Assembly: GCF_003337575.1 (NCBI RefSeq)
Contig: NZ_QPJM01000003.1
Coordinates: 62,001 to 126,000, forward strand
DNA from: Phyllobacterium bourgognense
Lineage (GTDB): Bacteria; Pseudomonadota; Alphaproteobacteria; Rhizobiales; Rhizobiaceae
Direction: 5' to 3'
DNA: 64,000 nucleotides
Under the pieces are notes generated by a model. The model saw nothing but the letters and a program-made list of their open reading frames with translations, had not been told where the DNA came from and made no database searches. The position numbers were made by a program, and so were the translations under genes. Positions 45,391 through 54,948 of the stretch are shown piece after piece (position 1 is the first letter of the stretch; every line of letters begins with the position of its first letter).

Positions 45391-45987
45391 TCAATCCACC
45401 ACGTGTTTCAGCCCGGCCCGGAAATAATCCCAGCCAGTGTACAGCGTTATCAATGCTGCAATCCACAATAGAATAATCCCCAATATGGTGATCACCGGGA
45501 CGATTTGGTCGCCGGCAGGTCCCGCCAGCAGAAATGCGATGGCAACCATCTGAATAGTGGTCTTCCATTTGGCAAGCTGGCTTACCGGCACGCTGACCTT
45601 GAGTTCCGCCAGATATTCACGCAGGCCGGATACCAGGATTTCGCGGCAAAGGATGATAATGGCAGCCCAGAGCGACCAGCCAGCGATCGTTCCATCCGCC
45701 GCCAACAGGAGCAGGCAGGCAGAAACGAGCAGCTTGTCTGCGATCGGATCGAGCATGCGGCCGATGGTCGAGGTCTGCTTCCAGATGCGCGCGAGATATC
45801 CATCCAGGAAATCGGTTATACTGGCGGTGGCGAAGATCGCCAGAGCGCCCCAACGTGCGGCGTCGCTGGATTGCAGGCGTCCTTCCAGAAAGAAGCACAC
45901 CACCACAAGAGGGACGGCGATTATTCGGGCATAGGTCAGGATATTCGGCAGGGAGTAGGCGTTGTTTTTGCGCATATTTTCAACCAA
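45391..45987 (-). CDS. pgsA: CDP-diacylglycerol-glycerol-3-phosphate 3-phosphatidyltransferase
   Basis: Makes phosphatidylglycerol phosphate. 198 residues with four to five membrane helices and the CDP-alcohol signature DFLDGYLAR...G..LDP.ADK. The start SLPNILTYARI is that of PgsA rather than PssA. It heads pgsA-moaD-moaE-META and is 195 bp downstream of uvrC, the conserved order in this group. Confidence 0.94.
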   Translation of the reverse strand: MVENMRKNNAYSLPNILTYARIIAVPLVVVCFFLEGRLQSSDAARWGALAIFATASITDFLDGYLARIWKQTSTIGRMLDPIADKLLVSACLLLLAADGTIAGWSLWAAIIILCREILVSGLREYLAELKVSVPVSQLAKWKTTIQMVAIAFLLAGPAGDQIVPVITILGIILLWIAALITLYTGWDYFRAGLKHVVD

Positions 45988-46002
45988 TCAAAGCGAATGA
46001 CC

Positions 46003-46026
46003 CCAAAAACCGTCCGTGGTTTTTGG
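46003..46026. repeat. Inverted repeat between uvrC and pgsA
   Basis: CCAAAAACC-GTCCGT-GGTTTTTGG is a perfect 9-bp stem with a 6-base loop, 15 bp before the pgsA start (on the minus strand). There is no U tract. It could end uvrC transcripts weakly or act on pgsA. I see nothing else in the 195-bp gap. Confidence 0.45.
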
Positions 46027-46182
46027 AAAGGATCATGCGCCAAACAAAAAAGCTACTGGTCATTTATGCGTCCAATCGGACACACGTCCAGTAGTGCCGA
46101 TCAAAAGGGTTCGACCGCCAAACGTCAAGCTCATCAATTGGGAGTCGGGCGCATTTATGTCCCGATTACAATCGTTAGAGTC

Positions 46183-48291
46183 CTATGTACGAAAGTGATC
46201 GCGAATTGTAATAGCCATCGCTTCAGATATACCGTCGACCTTCATCAAATCTTCGACAGCCGCCCGCGAAACCGCCTTTGCTGTGCCAAACTGATGCAAC
46301 AAAGCGCGCTTGCGCGAAGGACCGATTCCCGCAATTTCATCCAGCGGATTCTTTACCATCTCTTTCTTGCGCTTGGCCCGGTGCGTGCCGATAGCAAAGC
46401 GGTGTGCCTCGTCGCGCAGACGCTGCAGGAAATACAGGACGGGATCGCGTGGTGGAAGCGTAAAGGAGGGCTTACCCTCCATGAAAAATCGTTCGCGCCC
46501 TGCGTCGCGATCGACGCCCTTGGCGACGCCGATGGCGGTGACCTTGTCGGCAATGCCCATCTCCTGCAGGATGCCGCGCACGGCGCTCATCTGACCTTGA
46601 CCGCCGTCGATAAGGATTATGTCGGGCCAAGCCGGGAAAGCATCGGAATCATCGTCGAATTCATCGATTTCCACATCTTCCGCCGGCGCATCCTTCGCTT
46701 CGGGCGTACCGTGCTCTTTGACCAGCCGGCTGAAACGCCGCTCGATCACCTCGCGCATCATGCCGAAATCATCGCCAGGCGTAATCTCGGTCGAGCGGAT
46801 ATTGAACTTGCGATACTGGTTTTTGACGAATCCTTCCGGGCCGGCCACGATCATCGCGCCAATAGCGTTGGTGCCCATGATATGAGAGTTGTCGTAAACT
46901 TCGATACGCCGCGGTGTCTTCTCCAGCCCGAATGTCTCGGCCACGCCCTTGAGCAGGCGCGATTGAGATGACGTCTCTGCCAACTGGCGGCCAAGCGCTT
47001 CGCGTGCATTGCTGAGAGCGTGCTCGACCAGATCGCGTTTCTCGCCGCGCTGCGGAACTGTGATCGTCACCTTGCGATCCGATTTCGCCGTCAGTGCAAC
47101 GCCAAGCAATTCCTGATCTTCGACCGTTTCGGAAAGCATGATCAACGCCGGGCAAGGCTTGTCGTCATAGAACTGCGACAGGAATGCGCCGAGAACTTCG
47201 GCCCCTGAGAGCGACGAATCCGCCTTGGGGTAATAGGCGCGGTTGCCCCAGTTCTGGCCAGTGCGGAAGAAGAACACCTGGATGCAGGTCACGCCACCGT
47301 CCTGATAGATGGCGAAAACGTCGGCTTCCTCCACCGATTGCGGATTGATGCCCGAATGCGCCTGAACGTGTGACAGCGCCGACAGGCGATCGCGATATAT
47401 GGCTGCCCGCTCGAAATCGAGATCTGCCGAAGCCTCGCGCATCGCATCCGACAAATGCGTCTTCACCGCCTGGCTTTTGCCTGAAAGAAACGCTTTGGTT
47501 TCGCTAACCAGTTCATCATAGTCAGCTTCGCTGATCTCTCCGGTGCAAGGACCGGAGCATCGCTTGATCTGGTAGAGCAGGCAGGGGCGCGTGCGGTTTT
47601 CGTAGAAGGAATCCGTGCAGGTGCGCAGAAGGAATGCACGCTGCAGAGCATTGATCGTGCGGCCGACCGCGCCCGCTGATGCGAAGGGTCCGAAATAGTC
47701 GCCTTTGCTCGAGCGCGCGCCGCGATGCTTGAAAATACCAGGCGCAAGCCGCCGGTCAGTCTGCTTGGGTGCCGTGAGAAGGATATAAGGAAACGACTTG
47801 TCGTCCCGCATCAGCACATTAAACCGCGGCCGCAAGCGTTTGATCAGATTGGCTTCCAGAAGCAGTGCTTCCGTCTCCGTGCGGGTGACGACGAACTCCA
47901 TCTTCATGGTTTCGCGGATCATCCGCGCGATGCGGTTATTATGGCCCTGACCGCGGGCATAGTTGGAAACGCGCTTCTTCAGGCTGTGCGCTTTACCGAC
48001 ATAGAGCACGTCGCCAGCTTCGTTGAACATGCGATAGACGCCCGGCTTGTTTGGCAAGCGCTTGACCAGCGCAGCGATCACGTCGGCGCCGCTGGTTCCG
48101 TCGCTGACAATCGTCGAATCCCATTCGATTGCACTGATCAGTGCCGCTACGTCCCGCACAGGTTCGCTGCTTTCCTCGATTGGTTCGTCCAGATCCTCAT
48201 CGACGGGCAAATCGATATCGTCTTCTTTCACATCTTTCACATCGTCGGAAAGAAGCTGTTTCGGGCTGGACTGATTTGCCGGATCGTTCAT
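46183..48291 (-). CDS. uvrC: Excinuclease ABC subunit C
   Basis: Makes both incisions in nucleotide excision repair. 702 residues. The GIY-YIG-type N-terminal nuclease starts at [10 protein letters not shown] (near 79), followed by the UvrB-binding region, the RNase-H-like second nuclease with ILIDGG, and a C-terminal helix-hairpin-helix pair. Two acidic additions are unusual: about 78 residues before the first nuclease ([18 protein letters not shown]) and an insert ([15 protein letters not shown]) at bases 46637-46708. ATG 48291 overlaps the SDR stop by 4 bp. Confidence 0.94.
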   Translation of the reverse strand: MNDPANQSSPKQLLSDDVKDVKEDDIDLPVDEDLDEPIEESSEPVRDVAALISAIEWDSTIVSDGTSGADVIAALVKRLPNKPGVYRMFNEAGDVLYVGKAHSLKKRVSNYARGQGHNNRIARMIRETMKMEFVVTRTETEALLLEANLIKRLRPRFNVLMRDDKSFPYILLTAPKQTDRRLAPGIFKHRGARSSKGDYFGPFASAGAVGRTINALQRAFLLRTCTDSFYENRTRPCLLYQIKRCSGPCTGEISEADYDELVSETKAFLSGKSQAVKTHLSDAMREASADLDFERAAIYRDRLSALSHVQAHSGINPQSVEEADVFAIYQDGGVTCIQVFFFRTGQNWGNRAYYPKADSSLSGAEVLGAFLSQFYDDKPCPALIMLSETVEDQELLGVALTAKSDRKVTITVPQRGEKRDLVEHALSNAREALGRQLAETSSQSRLLKGVAETFGLEKTPRRIEVYDNSHIMGTNAIGAMIVAGPEGFVKNQYRKFNIRSTEITPGDDFGMMREVIERRFSRLVKEHGTPEAKDAPAEDVEIDEFDDDSDAFPAWPDIILIDGGQGQMSAVRGILQEMGIADKVTAIGVAKGVDRDAGRERFFMEGKPSFTLPPRDPVLYFLQRLRDEAHRFAIGTHRAKRKKEMVKNPLDEIAGIGPSRKRALLHQFGTAKAVSRAAVEDLMKVDGISEAMAITIRDHFRT

Positions 48292-49088
48292 TCTGCTATT
48301 CCTGAGACATCCGGCGTCTGCCATGCGAGATGCTGCCCGCCGTCGAGAGCGATCATTTGCCCCGTAATAGATGGTGTTTCCCATAGATAGCGGATCGTAC
48401 GGCCGAATTCTGACAGATCGGGCCCATGTTTCAAAAGGAGCGTGCTCACCTGCCGATCGAAGTCGGCCTGGCTTTGCCTGTCACTCGGCATGGTTGGCCC
48501 AGGTGCGATACCGTTGACGCGGATCCGTGGTGCGAGAGCCTGGGCAAGCGTCTGCGTGGCAGTCCACAGCGCTGATTTGGACAGGGTATAGGATATGAAT
48601 TTCGGCGTAAGCTTCCAGACACGCTGGTCGATCATATTGACAACCAGACCATCCTTGCCTGCTGGCAGCGCCCCAGCCATCGCATCCGCAAGCAGGACGG
48701 GTGCCTTGACGTGGACGGCGAAATGCCGGTCCCAGATTGTGTCATCGGACAGATTACCGATGCCGTCTTCCTGAAAAATCGAAGCATTGTTGACGAGCAG
48801 TTGCACAGGCCCGAGTTGATCCTGTGCGTCGCGAACAAGGCGGCGCACTGCATTGCAGTCGGCGAGATCGGCCTGCACCACGCAAGCGGTGCCACCCGCC
48901 GCATAGATGTCCGTCAAAAGCTCTTCGCCCTCGTCGTGGGAATGATTGCAGTGGATCGCCACGGCAAAGCCATGTGCAGCCAGATCCTGGACAATCGCCT
49001 TGCCGATCCGCTTTGCGCCACCGGTTACAAGAACAACGGGCTGATCAGTCTTCAAGTGGTGGGCTCCTTCATGCGGCGATTCAGTCAC
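48288..49088 (-). CDS. SDR-family oxidoreductase, pteridine-reductase (FolM)-like
   Basis: 266 residues. TGGAKRIG, the NNAS in place of NNAG, and YTLSK resemble the pteridine-reductase/FolM branch of SDRs, which reduce dihydrofolate or biopterin. The extended N-terminus ([16 protein letters not shown]) precedes the Rossmann fold. It overlaps uvrC by 4 bp (ATGA) and so is its cotranscribed leader gene. The folate role is inferred from subfamily resemblance. Confidence 0.82.
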   Translation of the reverse strand: MTESPHEGAHHLKTDQPVVLVTGGAKRIGKAIVQDLAAHGFAVAIHCNHSHDEGEELLTDIYAAGGTACVVQADLADCNAVRRLVRDAQDQLGPVQLLVNNASIFQEDGIGNLSDDTIWDRHFAVHVKAPVLLADAMAGALPAGKDGLVVNMIDQRVWKLTPKFISYTLSKSALWTATQTLAQALAPRIRVNGIAPGPTMPSDRQSQADFDRQVSTLLLKHGPDLSEFGRTIRYLWETPSITGQMIALDGGQHLAWQTPDVSGIAE

Positions 49089-49559
49089 GAATATAGGGAT
49101 CGCAGCATGAAAGCGCGAGAGTGAAAGGCCGCAACAGCGTCAGTAGTGAACAGATGCAATCGATCATCGAAGTTCATCTGCACCAGGTCGGGCGCAGTTC
49201 GAATAGCGTCACAAAATCCTCCTGGAGTTTAAGACGAACGCAAATTTTAAGCGCTGATTAAGTTTACTATATTGCGCTGCAATATCGAGAGACTGCCGGC
49301 CAAATTTTCCTCTAGTATCGATTAGTTTCTATTTTATTGGCTTACTTTCTAACTATTGAAATCATTGAAGAATTCGCGATGTTGCATAAAAAACACATCG
49401 CATTTCCGCCATTTTCTCGACAGTTTCTTTTCACAGTGCGGCGCAAGTGCCGCCACAATGCAAAGCGAATGTCTGCCCTGTCAAGCGGATGCAATTCTTG
49501 GTTCTTCCCCCCAACCAGTGCCCGCTCCGTGTAAAAGAGTTTAAAAAAGGAGATTGCCC
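49089..49559. other. 471-bp gap before omp25
   Basis: It is the longest gene-free stretch in the window. It holds an inverted repeat at 49269-49285, a possible promoter (TTGAAG 49365-49370, 16-bp spacer, TAAAAA 49387-49392), and a small GC hairpin (GCGGC 49438-49442, GCCGC 49449-49453). A 65-codon frame inside (49337-49534) has no supporting feature and is probably not a gene. This arrangement suggests a long 5' untranslated region for omp25. Confidence 0.4.
49269..49285. promoter_or_regulatory. Inverted repeat upstream of omp25
   Basis: ATATTGC-GCT-GCAATAT is a perfect 7-bp inverted repeat with a 3-base centre, in an otherwise AT-rich stretch about 275 bp before the omp25 start. Confidence 0.45.
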
Positions 49560-50204
49560 ATGCGCACTCTTAAAACAACGATCCTCGCTACCGTGGCAGT
49601 GTTCACGCTCTCCGCTCCAGTATTCGCCGCCGACGCCATCCAGGAACAGCCACCTGCACCGGCTCCTATCGAAGCACCGGCTGCTGCCGATTGGTCCGGC
49701 GCTTACCTCGGCGCCTATGGCGGTTACGGCTGGAACAAGCACAAGACCGACGATTCTGGCAACATCAACGCCGACGGCTTCCAGGGCGGCGCTTACGGTG
49801 GTTACAACTTCCAGAACGGCCAGTTCGTCTATGGTGGTGAAGCAGATCTCGGCTACTCCGGTGGCGACGAGACCCGTGGCGGCATCAAAGCGAAGCAGGG
49901 CGTAGAAGGCTCGGTTCGTGCTCGCGCCGGTATCGCACTGGATCCGGTTCTGTTGTACGGCACCGGCGGTCTCGCCGTGGCGAACAGCAAACTGTCGTCA
50001 GACACGGGTAGTGATTCAAACACCCGCGTCGGCTGGACAGTTGGTGCCGGTGCCGAAGCCAAGTTCACGCAGAACATCGTAGGCCGCGTCGAATACCGCT
50101 ATAGCGATTACGGCAAGAAGGACTTCGACCTCGGCGGTCTGGACGACGTTTCCAGCAAGCTGACAACGAACGAGATTCGTGTCGGTGTCGGTTACAAGTT
50201 CTAA
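49560..50204 (+). CDS. omp25: Outer membrane beta-barrel protein, Omp25/Omp31 family
   Basis: 214 residues with signal peptide (cleavage after FAADA). The mature start ADAIQEQPPAPAP is the same as Brucella Omp25 as I know it, followed by eight-strand-barrel features (WSGAYLGAYGGYGW, RARAGIALDPV, GRVEYRYSDYG) and the terminal VGVGYKF with aromatic last residue. Omp25 proteins are abundant and linked to envelope integrity and, in Brucella, to virulence. ATG 49560 follows AAGGAG. A strong terminator lies 15 bp after the stop. Confidence 0.92.
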   Translation: MRTLKTTILATVAVFTLSAPVFAADAIQEQPPAPAPIEAPAAADWSGAYLGAYGGYGWNKHKTDDSGNINADGFQGGAYGGYNFQNGQFVYGGEADLGYSGGDETRGGIKAKQGVEGSVRARAGIALDPVLLYGTGGLAVANSKLSSDTGSDSNTRVGWTVGAGAEAKFTQNIVGRVEYRYSDYGKKDFDLGGLDDVSSKLTTNEIRVGVGYKF

Positions 50205-50218
50205 ACGACGACTGATTT

Positions 50219-50256
50219 GAAAAGAGCCGGGCAGGAAACTGCCCGGCTCTTTTTTT
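50219..50256. terminator. Bidirectional terminator between omp25 and GST
   Basis: AAAGAGCCGGGC (50221-50232) pairs with GCCCGGCTCTTT (50241-50252) and is followed by TTTT; the minus strand also shows T residues after the stem. Serves omp25 and the convergent GST gene. Confidence 0.88.
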
Positions 50257-50260
50257 GCGT

Positions 50261-50857
50261 TTATTTTGGCAGCAGCGCCGCCAAGTCAGGATGCAATTCC
50301 TCGAAGCGCTTCTGCCAGCGCTTGAGCTTTGAACGGCCCTTTTCCCATTTGCCTTCAAAACGCAGGCTCGCATAGGCGAGGGCGGCCGCAAGCGCGATAT
50401 GTCCGCCATGAATTTTCTTGCCGAGACGCGGCGGTGCGGCGTTGAGGTGATCAAGCACGCGTATTGCCTTGCCCCATTGGCGGTCGAGCCATGGCTGATG
50501 GATCTTTTCCTCCGGACGGAAGCGGCGCTCATAGACATGCGCGAGCAGCACGTCGCAAAGTCCGTCTGCAACCGATTCCAGTTGTTCGGCCTCAAGCCGT
50601 TTTTCGGCATTGCGCGGGAAAATCTTGTTGCCGGACATGCGGTTCAGATATTGCGTGATGACGCGGCTGTCGAAGATTGCCTTGCCGTCATCCAGGATAA
50701 GCGTTGGAATCTTGCCGAGCGGATTGGCGCTGATCAGTTCCACAGGTTCGGCGTTGCTGTCCACCAGCACACTCTCGACAGGAACCCCCGCATAAAGCGC
50801 CGCCATGCGGACTTTGGTACTGTAGGGTGAGGCGGGGGAATAGAGAATTTTTGGCAC
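50261..50857 (-). CDS. Glutathione S-transferase family protein
   Basis: 198 residues with the GST N-terminal thioredoxin fold (SPASPYSTKVRMAALYAGV, FDSRVITQYL) and helical C-terminal domain. GTG 50857 has GGGAG 6 bases upstream and starts at the first beta strand; the longer frame to 50929 adds no recognisable residues. Related to YfcF/YibF-type bacterial GSTs; substrate unknown. RNase T2 lies 82 bp upstream on the same strand. Confidence 0.84.
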   Translation of the reverse strand: MPKILYSPASPYSTKVRMAALYAGVPVESVLVDSNAEPVELISANPLGKIPTLILDDGKAIFDSRVITQYLNRMSGNKIFPRNAEKRLEAEQLESVADGLCDVLLAHVYERRFRPEEKIHQPWLDRQWGKAIRVLDHLNAAPPRLGKKIHGGHIALAAALAYASLRFEGKWEKGRSKLKRWQKRFEELHPDLAALLPK

Positions 50858-50939
50858 TGTGGACTCCCATTGATCACGATTCGGTGCCGGAACCGTAAAC
50901 CTGCCATTGGTTTTCGCAAAGAGCGGCATTTTCGCCTCA

Positions 50940-51680
50940 CTACTGCGCTGCAGGCATATCCACCGAGCGCCGCCTGCAAGAGGAACGCTCGACTTCAGGG
51001 CAGGGGCGGAAGTTCAGATCCTTTGTCAGGCAAACGCGCACTTCCCGGAGATAGTCGCTGTCGCAGGTAACCGCGATACCGTCTTTGGCAAGTCCGGGAT
51101 TGGCGGAAACAAAGGCCTGTTCCAGTACCAGCGGATTGATCGGTGCACGTGATGTTGGCTGGCGGTAAGCGGCTGGAATAGCAACACGCTTTACCGCTTG
51201 GCGCATCACGGAAAAATAGTCCCGCTGTGTCAGGCCAGTGCAGGAGCCATGTTTACGCCACTCATAGGTAACAAGACCCGGCGATGGCATGATATCGGAC
51301 AATTGCTTTGCCTGGGCGAAGGGAACGTTGCGCGGCTGCGACGTATCGCAATCCTGCGGATAGCCCCGTTCATATTGCGGCCAGAGCCCATGCACGACAA
51401 ATCCGTAAGGCCGCCCTGACGAACATTGTTGCTGATTGGCGTTCGGGCCTTCCGCCGCGCAATAGCTGGGTGACCAGGAAAGCGCGAGCACATAGAAGTC
51501 GAAACCTGTACCGGACGGTAGTGACGAGGGCTTGCCGGCTTGCCGTTCCATCGGCGTATCAGAAGAAGGTGCGATCGGAACGTTCGTTACCGGCGCATTC
51601 TCTTCGCGCAGATAGGAAAGTATTGAAATGCCGATCAGAGCCGCAAACAGTGCATAGCGAGCCAGCTTGCCGATCGGCAT
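50940..51680 (-). CDS. Ribonuclease T2 family protein
   Basis: 246 residues. An N-terminal hydrophobic segment (7-24) is a signal anchor or signal peptide. Both catalytic segments are present: CAS I with H97 (VVHGLWPQY) and CAS II with E140 and H144 (EWRKHGSC). T2 enzymes are periplasmic or secreted and degrade RNA to 2',3'-cyclic nucleotides. Six to eight Cys residues can form the family disulfides. It lies 13 bp after the secreted unknown gene. Confidence 0.9.
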   Translation of the reverse strand: MPIGKLARYALFAALIGISILSYLREENAPVTNVPIAPSSDTPMERQAGKPSSLPSGTGFDFYVLALSWSPSYCAAEGPNANQQQCSSGRPYGFVVHGLWPQYERGYPQDCDTSQPRNVPFAQAKQLSDIMPSPGLVTYEWRKHGSCTGLTQRDYFSVMRQAVKRVAIPAAYRQPTSRAPINPLVLEQAFVSANPGLAKDGIAVTCDSDYLREVRVCLTKDLNFRPCPEVERSSCRRRSVDMPAAQ

Positions 51681-51693
51681 GCTTTAGCTTTGA

Positions 51694-52140
51694 CTAGTAA
51701 AGGGTGCGGCAATTGCCGTTGTAGACGTGCCAGCGATCAAAGCCGGATACGCAGAATTCGACATTATTGCCGATACCGACGAAACCTTGGCCTTCTTCGA
51801 CCAGATACCAGACCGGACGTTGAACTCCGTCCGAGAGATGTGCTGTCGCGCGGCAATAATGGCGGGCCACGGCATCCATTTCCGGATCGCGGCTAGGCTC
51901 AAAGTGCGTCAAGCGTACATCGCTGAAGTCCTGGATCGCAACCTGCGGCAGATTGGGCACGTGACGAACCTGATAGGAAAACTTGTTGATGATGCGATTG
52001 AGAACGCGTGCCTGTCCGCACGTATCGTCGTAACCGGGCCCGCTTTCCACATAGTCTGCGGCCCGCGCCGGAGCGGCAGCCGATGCCAGCGCGACGCCAA
52101 CGGCGAAGCTTGCAGCAAGAAACGATGATACGCGCGTCAT
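51694..52140 (-). CDS. Secreted protein of unknown function
   Basis: 148 residues: signal peptide (hydrophobic 6-24, cleavage near ARAAD) and a compact ~120-residue domain with four cysteines (contexts DDTCGQ, RHYCRA, EFCVS, NCRTLY), suggesting two disulfides. No family recognised with confidence. Followed 13 bp later by RNase T2 on the same strand; a joint periplasmic role is possible but not shown. Confidence 0.65.
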   Translation of the reverse strand: MTRVSSFLAASFAVGVALASAAAPARAADYVESGPGYDDTCGQARVLNRIINKFSYQVRHVPNLPQVAIQDFSDVRLTHFEPSRDPEMDAVARHYCRATAHLSDGVQRPVWYLVEEGQGFVGIGNNVEFCVSGFDRWHVYNGNCRTLY

Positions 52141-52197
52141 AGGATCACTCTCCGTGAAATCTCGTTGGTCGCAATCTCAACCAGCCGTTGCCTTCGG

Positions 52198-53058
52198 TCA
52201 AGCGTCAACTTGCTCGCCGCGTATCCATTCGAGCGTGAAACCCGCATTCTGTTCTTCACTGAGGATTTTCGACAACGCTGGCAGCAGGATGCGCAGTTCG
52301 TCATCGAGCGTATAGGGCGGGTTGACGATGATCATGCCAGTGCCATCCAGCCGCGGTTCCGGCGAGCTCGCGCGAATCATAAGTTCGGTCCGCAATATCT
52401 TGGGGATGCCCGTATCTTGCAGCGCGGCTACAAACCGCCGGACTTCCTGCCGGTCCTTGACCGGGTACCACAAAGCGAAGGTTCCGCCGGAAAAACGCTT
52501 GTGTGCCCGCACCAGCCCATCGACGAGACGGTCGAATTCACCCGCCACCTCGAACGGCGGATCGACCAGGACAAGCCCGCGTTTTTCCTTCGGCGGCACG
52601 TGCGCGCCGAGCGCAAGCCAGCCGTCGAGCTTCGTTACGCGGACCTGAATGTCGCCCTCGAATATGTCGGCCAACAGCTCTGCATCTTCCGGATGCAATT
52701 CCAGCGCGGAAAGCCGGTCCTGCCGGCGTAAGAGATGCCGCACGATCAACGGCGATCCCGGATAGTGCCGCATCTCGCCATCCGCATTTTCGGCACGGAC
52801 GATATCGAGATAGGGCTGGATCAGTTCCGCAACCTTGGCATCGATCTTGGCGTCGAGCAGCCGTCCGACACCGTTCTGCCACTCGCCGGTCTTGCCAGCT
52901 TCGACACCCGCGAGATCGTAGCGGCCTATGCCCGCATGAGTATCGATAACGCGAAAGGCTTGTTCCTTGCGTTGGAGATAGAGCACAATTCGCGTCAGGA
53001 TGATGTGTTTGACCACATCGGCGAAATTGCCGGCATGATAGGCGTGTCGGTAGTTCAT
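52198..53058 (-). CDS. rlmJ: 23S rRNA (adenine2030-N6)-methyltransferase
   Basis: 286 residues. The family start MNYRHAYHAGNFADVVKH and the methyltransferase motif VDPPFE, with DTHAGIGRYDL for SAM binding, identify RlmJ. It modifies naked 23S rRNA before assembly. 160 bp separate it from the divergent EamA gene; I see no strong signal there. Confidence 0.94.
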   Translation of the reverse strand: MNYRHAYHAGNFADVVKHIILTRIVLYLQRKEQAFRVIDTHAGIGRYDLAGVEAGKTGEWQNGVGRLLDAKIDAKVAELIQPYLDIVRAENADGEMRHYPGSPLIVRHLLRRQDRLSALELHPEDAELLADIFEGDIQVRVTKLDGWLALGAHVPPKEKRGLVLVDPPFEVAGEFDRLVDGLVRAHKRFSGGTFALWYPVKDRQEVRRFVAALQDTGIPKILRTELMIRASSPEPRLDGTGMIIVNPPYTLDDELRILLPALSKILSEEQNAGFTLEWIRGEQVDA

Positions 53059-53218
53059 GCTGGGCTTCTCTCATGCCGCGAGCCTGGTCGCAAGCGGGCT
53101 TGGTACTTCATCATTTTCTTTGATGTTGAAGTCCAGCTTATCGAATTTGCCATACGACACAAATCTGTCATACAGCGCATCAGGCACACACGTATCGCTG
53201 GCGTGCTGCGGGTGAGCA

Positions 53219-54061
53219 ATGTCCGGAACCGTCGTCCTCATCGTTCTGTTTGCAGCACTCATGCATGCAAGCTGGAATGCCGTTGTCAAATCCGAAGGCA
53301 ACAAGTTCCTGAACACTGTTGTTGTTGTCACCTCTGCCGGCATCATCGCGGCCATCTGCCTGCCATTTTTAACACCACCCGCTCGCGAAAGCTGGCCTTT
53401 TTTGGCCGCATCCGGTGTCGCGCAGGTCATCTATCTTGTATTGGTAGCGGCGGCCTATCGCAGCGGGGACATGAGCCAGGCCTATCCGATCATGCGCGGC
53501 ACCGCGCCGTTGATCGTCGCCATCGCCAGCGGCCCGCTGATCGGCGAGGTACTTTCCTTGGAGAAATGGGCCGGAATCGCGCTGATCTGCGGCGGCGTCC
53601 TTGCACTGGCGCTGGAGTCGCGGCGGCGGGCCGGCTCCAATCGCGCCACCACGATCCTTGCGCTCATCAACGCGGTGGTGATCGCGTCCTATACGTTGAT
53701 CGACGGCGTCGGAGTTCGTCACTCGGGCGCTCCGGCTTCCTATACGATGTGGGTGTTTGTCCTGAATGCAGTGCCGCTGTTCGTTTGGACGACGATCATG
53801 CGTCCGGGTGAATTGTGGCCGCATTTCCTCAAGCGAACGCGTCTCGCGACGATCGGCGGCGTAGGTACGCTTGGCTCTTATGGCCTTGCGCTCTGGGCCA
53901 TGACCATGGCGCCAGTCGCCGCGGTTGCTGCGTTGCGGGAAACAGCGATCCTGTTTGCGGTGGCTATTTCGGCGTTCATCCTCAAGGAAAGCGTCGGGCC
54001 GAAGCGCCTTGCGGCTGTCGCTTTGATCGCAATGGGTGCCGCCATCATGCGTCTGGCTTAA
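53219..54061 (+). CDS. EamA/DMT-family transporter
   Basis: 280 residues with ten hydrophobic helices in two EamA repeats (about 3-130 and 150-278), each ending in the GxxLxxxG-type helix typical of drug/metabolite exporters (GIALICGGVLALAL and AVALIAMGAAIMRLA). Inner membrane exporter or importer of a small metabolite; substrate unknown. Divergent from rlmJ. Confidence 0.88.
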   Translation: MSGTVVLIVLFAALMHASWNAVVKSEGNKFLNTVVVVTSAGIIAAICLPFLTPPARESWPFLAASGVAQVIYLVLVAAAYRSGDMSQAYPIMRGTAPLIVAIASGPLIGEVLSLEKWAGIALICGGVLALALESRRRAGSNRATTILALINAVVIASYTLIDGVGVRHSGAPASYTMWVFVLNAVPLFVWTTIMRPGELWPHFLKRTRLATIGGVGTLGSYGLALWAMTMAPVAAVAALRETAILFAVAISAFILKESVGPKRLAAVALIAMGAAIMRLA

Positions 54062-54149
54062 ATTTTTGTAATCTACTGGCAAACGTTGGATGTGTGCCCT
54101 ATTTGCGGTTACGCGTTTTTGCTCGGGCCTATTCATTTTTGGATAAATC

Positions 54150-54947
54150 TTGGATATTTGCACCTTCTGGTTCGGTCCATCTCTTCGTTTCGTTGACCGA
54201 ATATGTCTCGCATCAATGCTCTTGGCAGGGCATCGCGTAAAACTTTTTTCATACAGCGGGATTGAGAACATTCCGGCTGGCATCGAAGTTCACGATGCCG
54301 AGCAAATCCTTCCTCGTGCCACCTTCGCGCGAATCAACCGTAATTTTCCGGCTATGACACCCGGTGTTTCGATTCTCCAGTTTAGCGATCTGTTCCGGGT
54401 TATGTTGATGAAGTATGACCAGGGAGCTTGGCTCGATACGGATGTTTACCTGCTTAAACCGTTTCTACCATCGGCGGGCCGGCCATATCTCGCGCATGAT
54501 ACCCTGACGCGGATTGGTGTTTCCGCACTGTATCTGCCAACGGACAATCCTATCATCGGCGATTTTGTCGCCTATATCCAGGGAACCGAAGTTCTCCCCG
54601 ATTGGCTCGGCTTTCACCGCCGGGTCATCAAGCCAGCCCTGGCCCGCTGGAATGGCAAGGAAGTCACGACGGCGATGATCGGCCATACTGTCTTTGGCAA
54701 TGATGGCATCTCGCGCCTGGCGCGCCGGCACGGTTTTTTCACAGATGCTGCACCGAAGCAGAGTTTCTACTATTGGACGGGCCGAGATGCACTTCGCATA
54801 TTCGACCCGAGATATGGCCTTGAACCGACACGTCACAAAGACTTCATCGGGTTCCATATTCACAAGAAAAAGCCGACAGTTCTGCCCGCCGAACCCGGAA
54901 GTTTCTATCATTGGGCAATCGAAAGAGTGCAGCACCTGCTGAACTAA
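54150..54947 (+). CDS. Glycosyltransferase with DXD motif (GT32/TcdA-TcdB-like)
   Basis: 265 residues. DLFRVMLMKYDQGAWLDTDVYL (80-101) holds the DXD motif D96-T97-D98 of sugar-nucleotide-binding glycosyltransferases related to the GT32 and large-clostridial-toxin fold. No membrane helix or signal, so it acts in the cytoplasm, perhaps on LPS or a glycolipid. The only start in frame after an upstream TAA (54144-54146) is TTG 54150, with no good Shine-Dalgarno, so translation may be weak. AT-rich 5' flank. Convergent on the GST at 54949. Confidence 0.78.
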   Translation: MDICTFWFGPSLRFVDRICLASMLLAGHRVKLFSYSGIENIPAGIEVHDAEQILPRATFARINRNFPAMTPGVSILQFSDLFRVMLMKYDQGAWLDTDVYLLKPFLPSAGRPYLAHDTLTRIGVSALYLPTDNPIIGDFVAYIQGTEVLPDWLGFHRRVIKPALARWNGKEVTTAMIGHTVFGNDGISRLARRHGFFTDAAPKQSFYYWTGRDALRIFDPRYGLEPTRHKDFIGFHIHKKKPTVLPAEPGSFYHWAIERVQHLLN

Positions 54948-54948
54948 A

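Noticed and set aside
45505-46971. 488-codon plus-strand frame across pgsA and uvrC
   Set aside because: It spans two unrelated minus-strand genes and an intergenic gap, so it is a chance frame.
49337-49534. 65-codon frame in the omp25 leader
   Set aside because: No ribosome-binding site and no domain; the region looks like untranslated leader.
53071-53430. Minus-strand frame of about 119 codons at the EamA 5' region
   Set aside because: It overlaps the start of the EamA gene antisense and shows no conserved feature.
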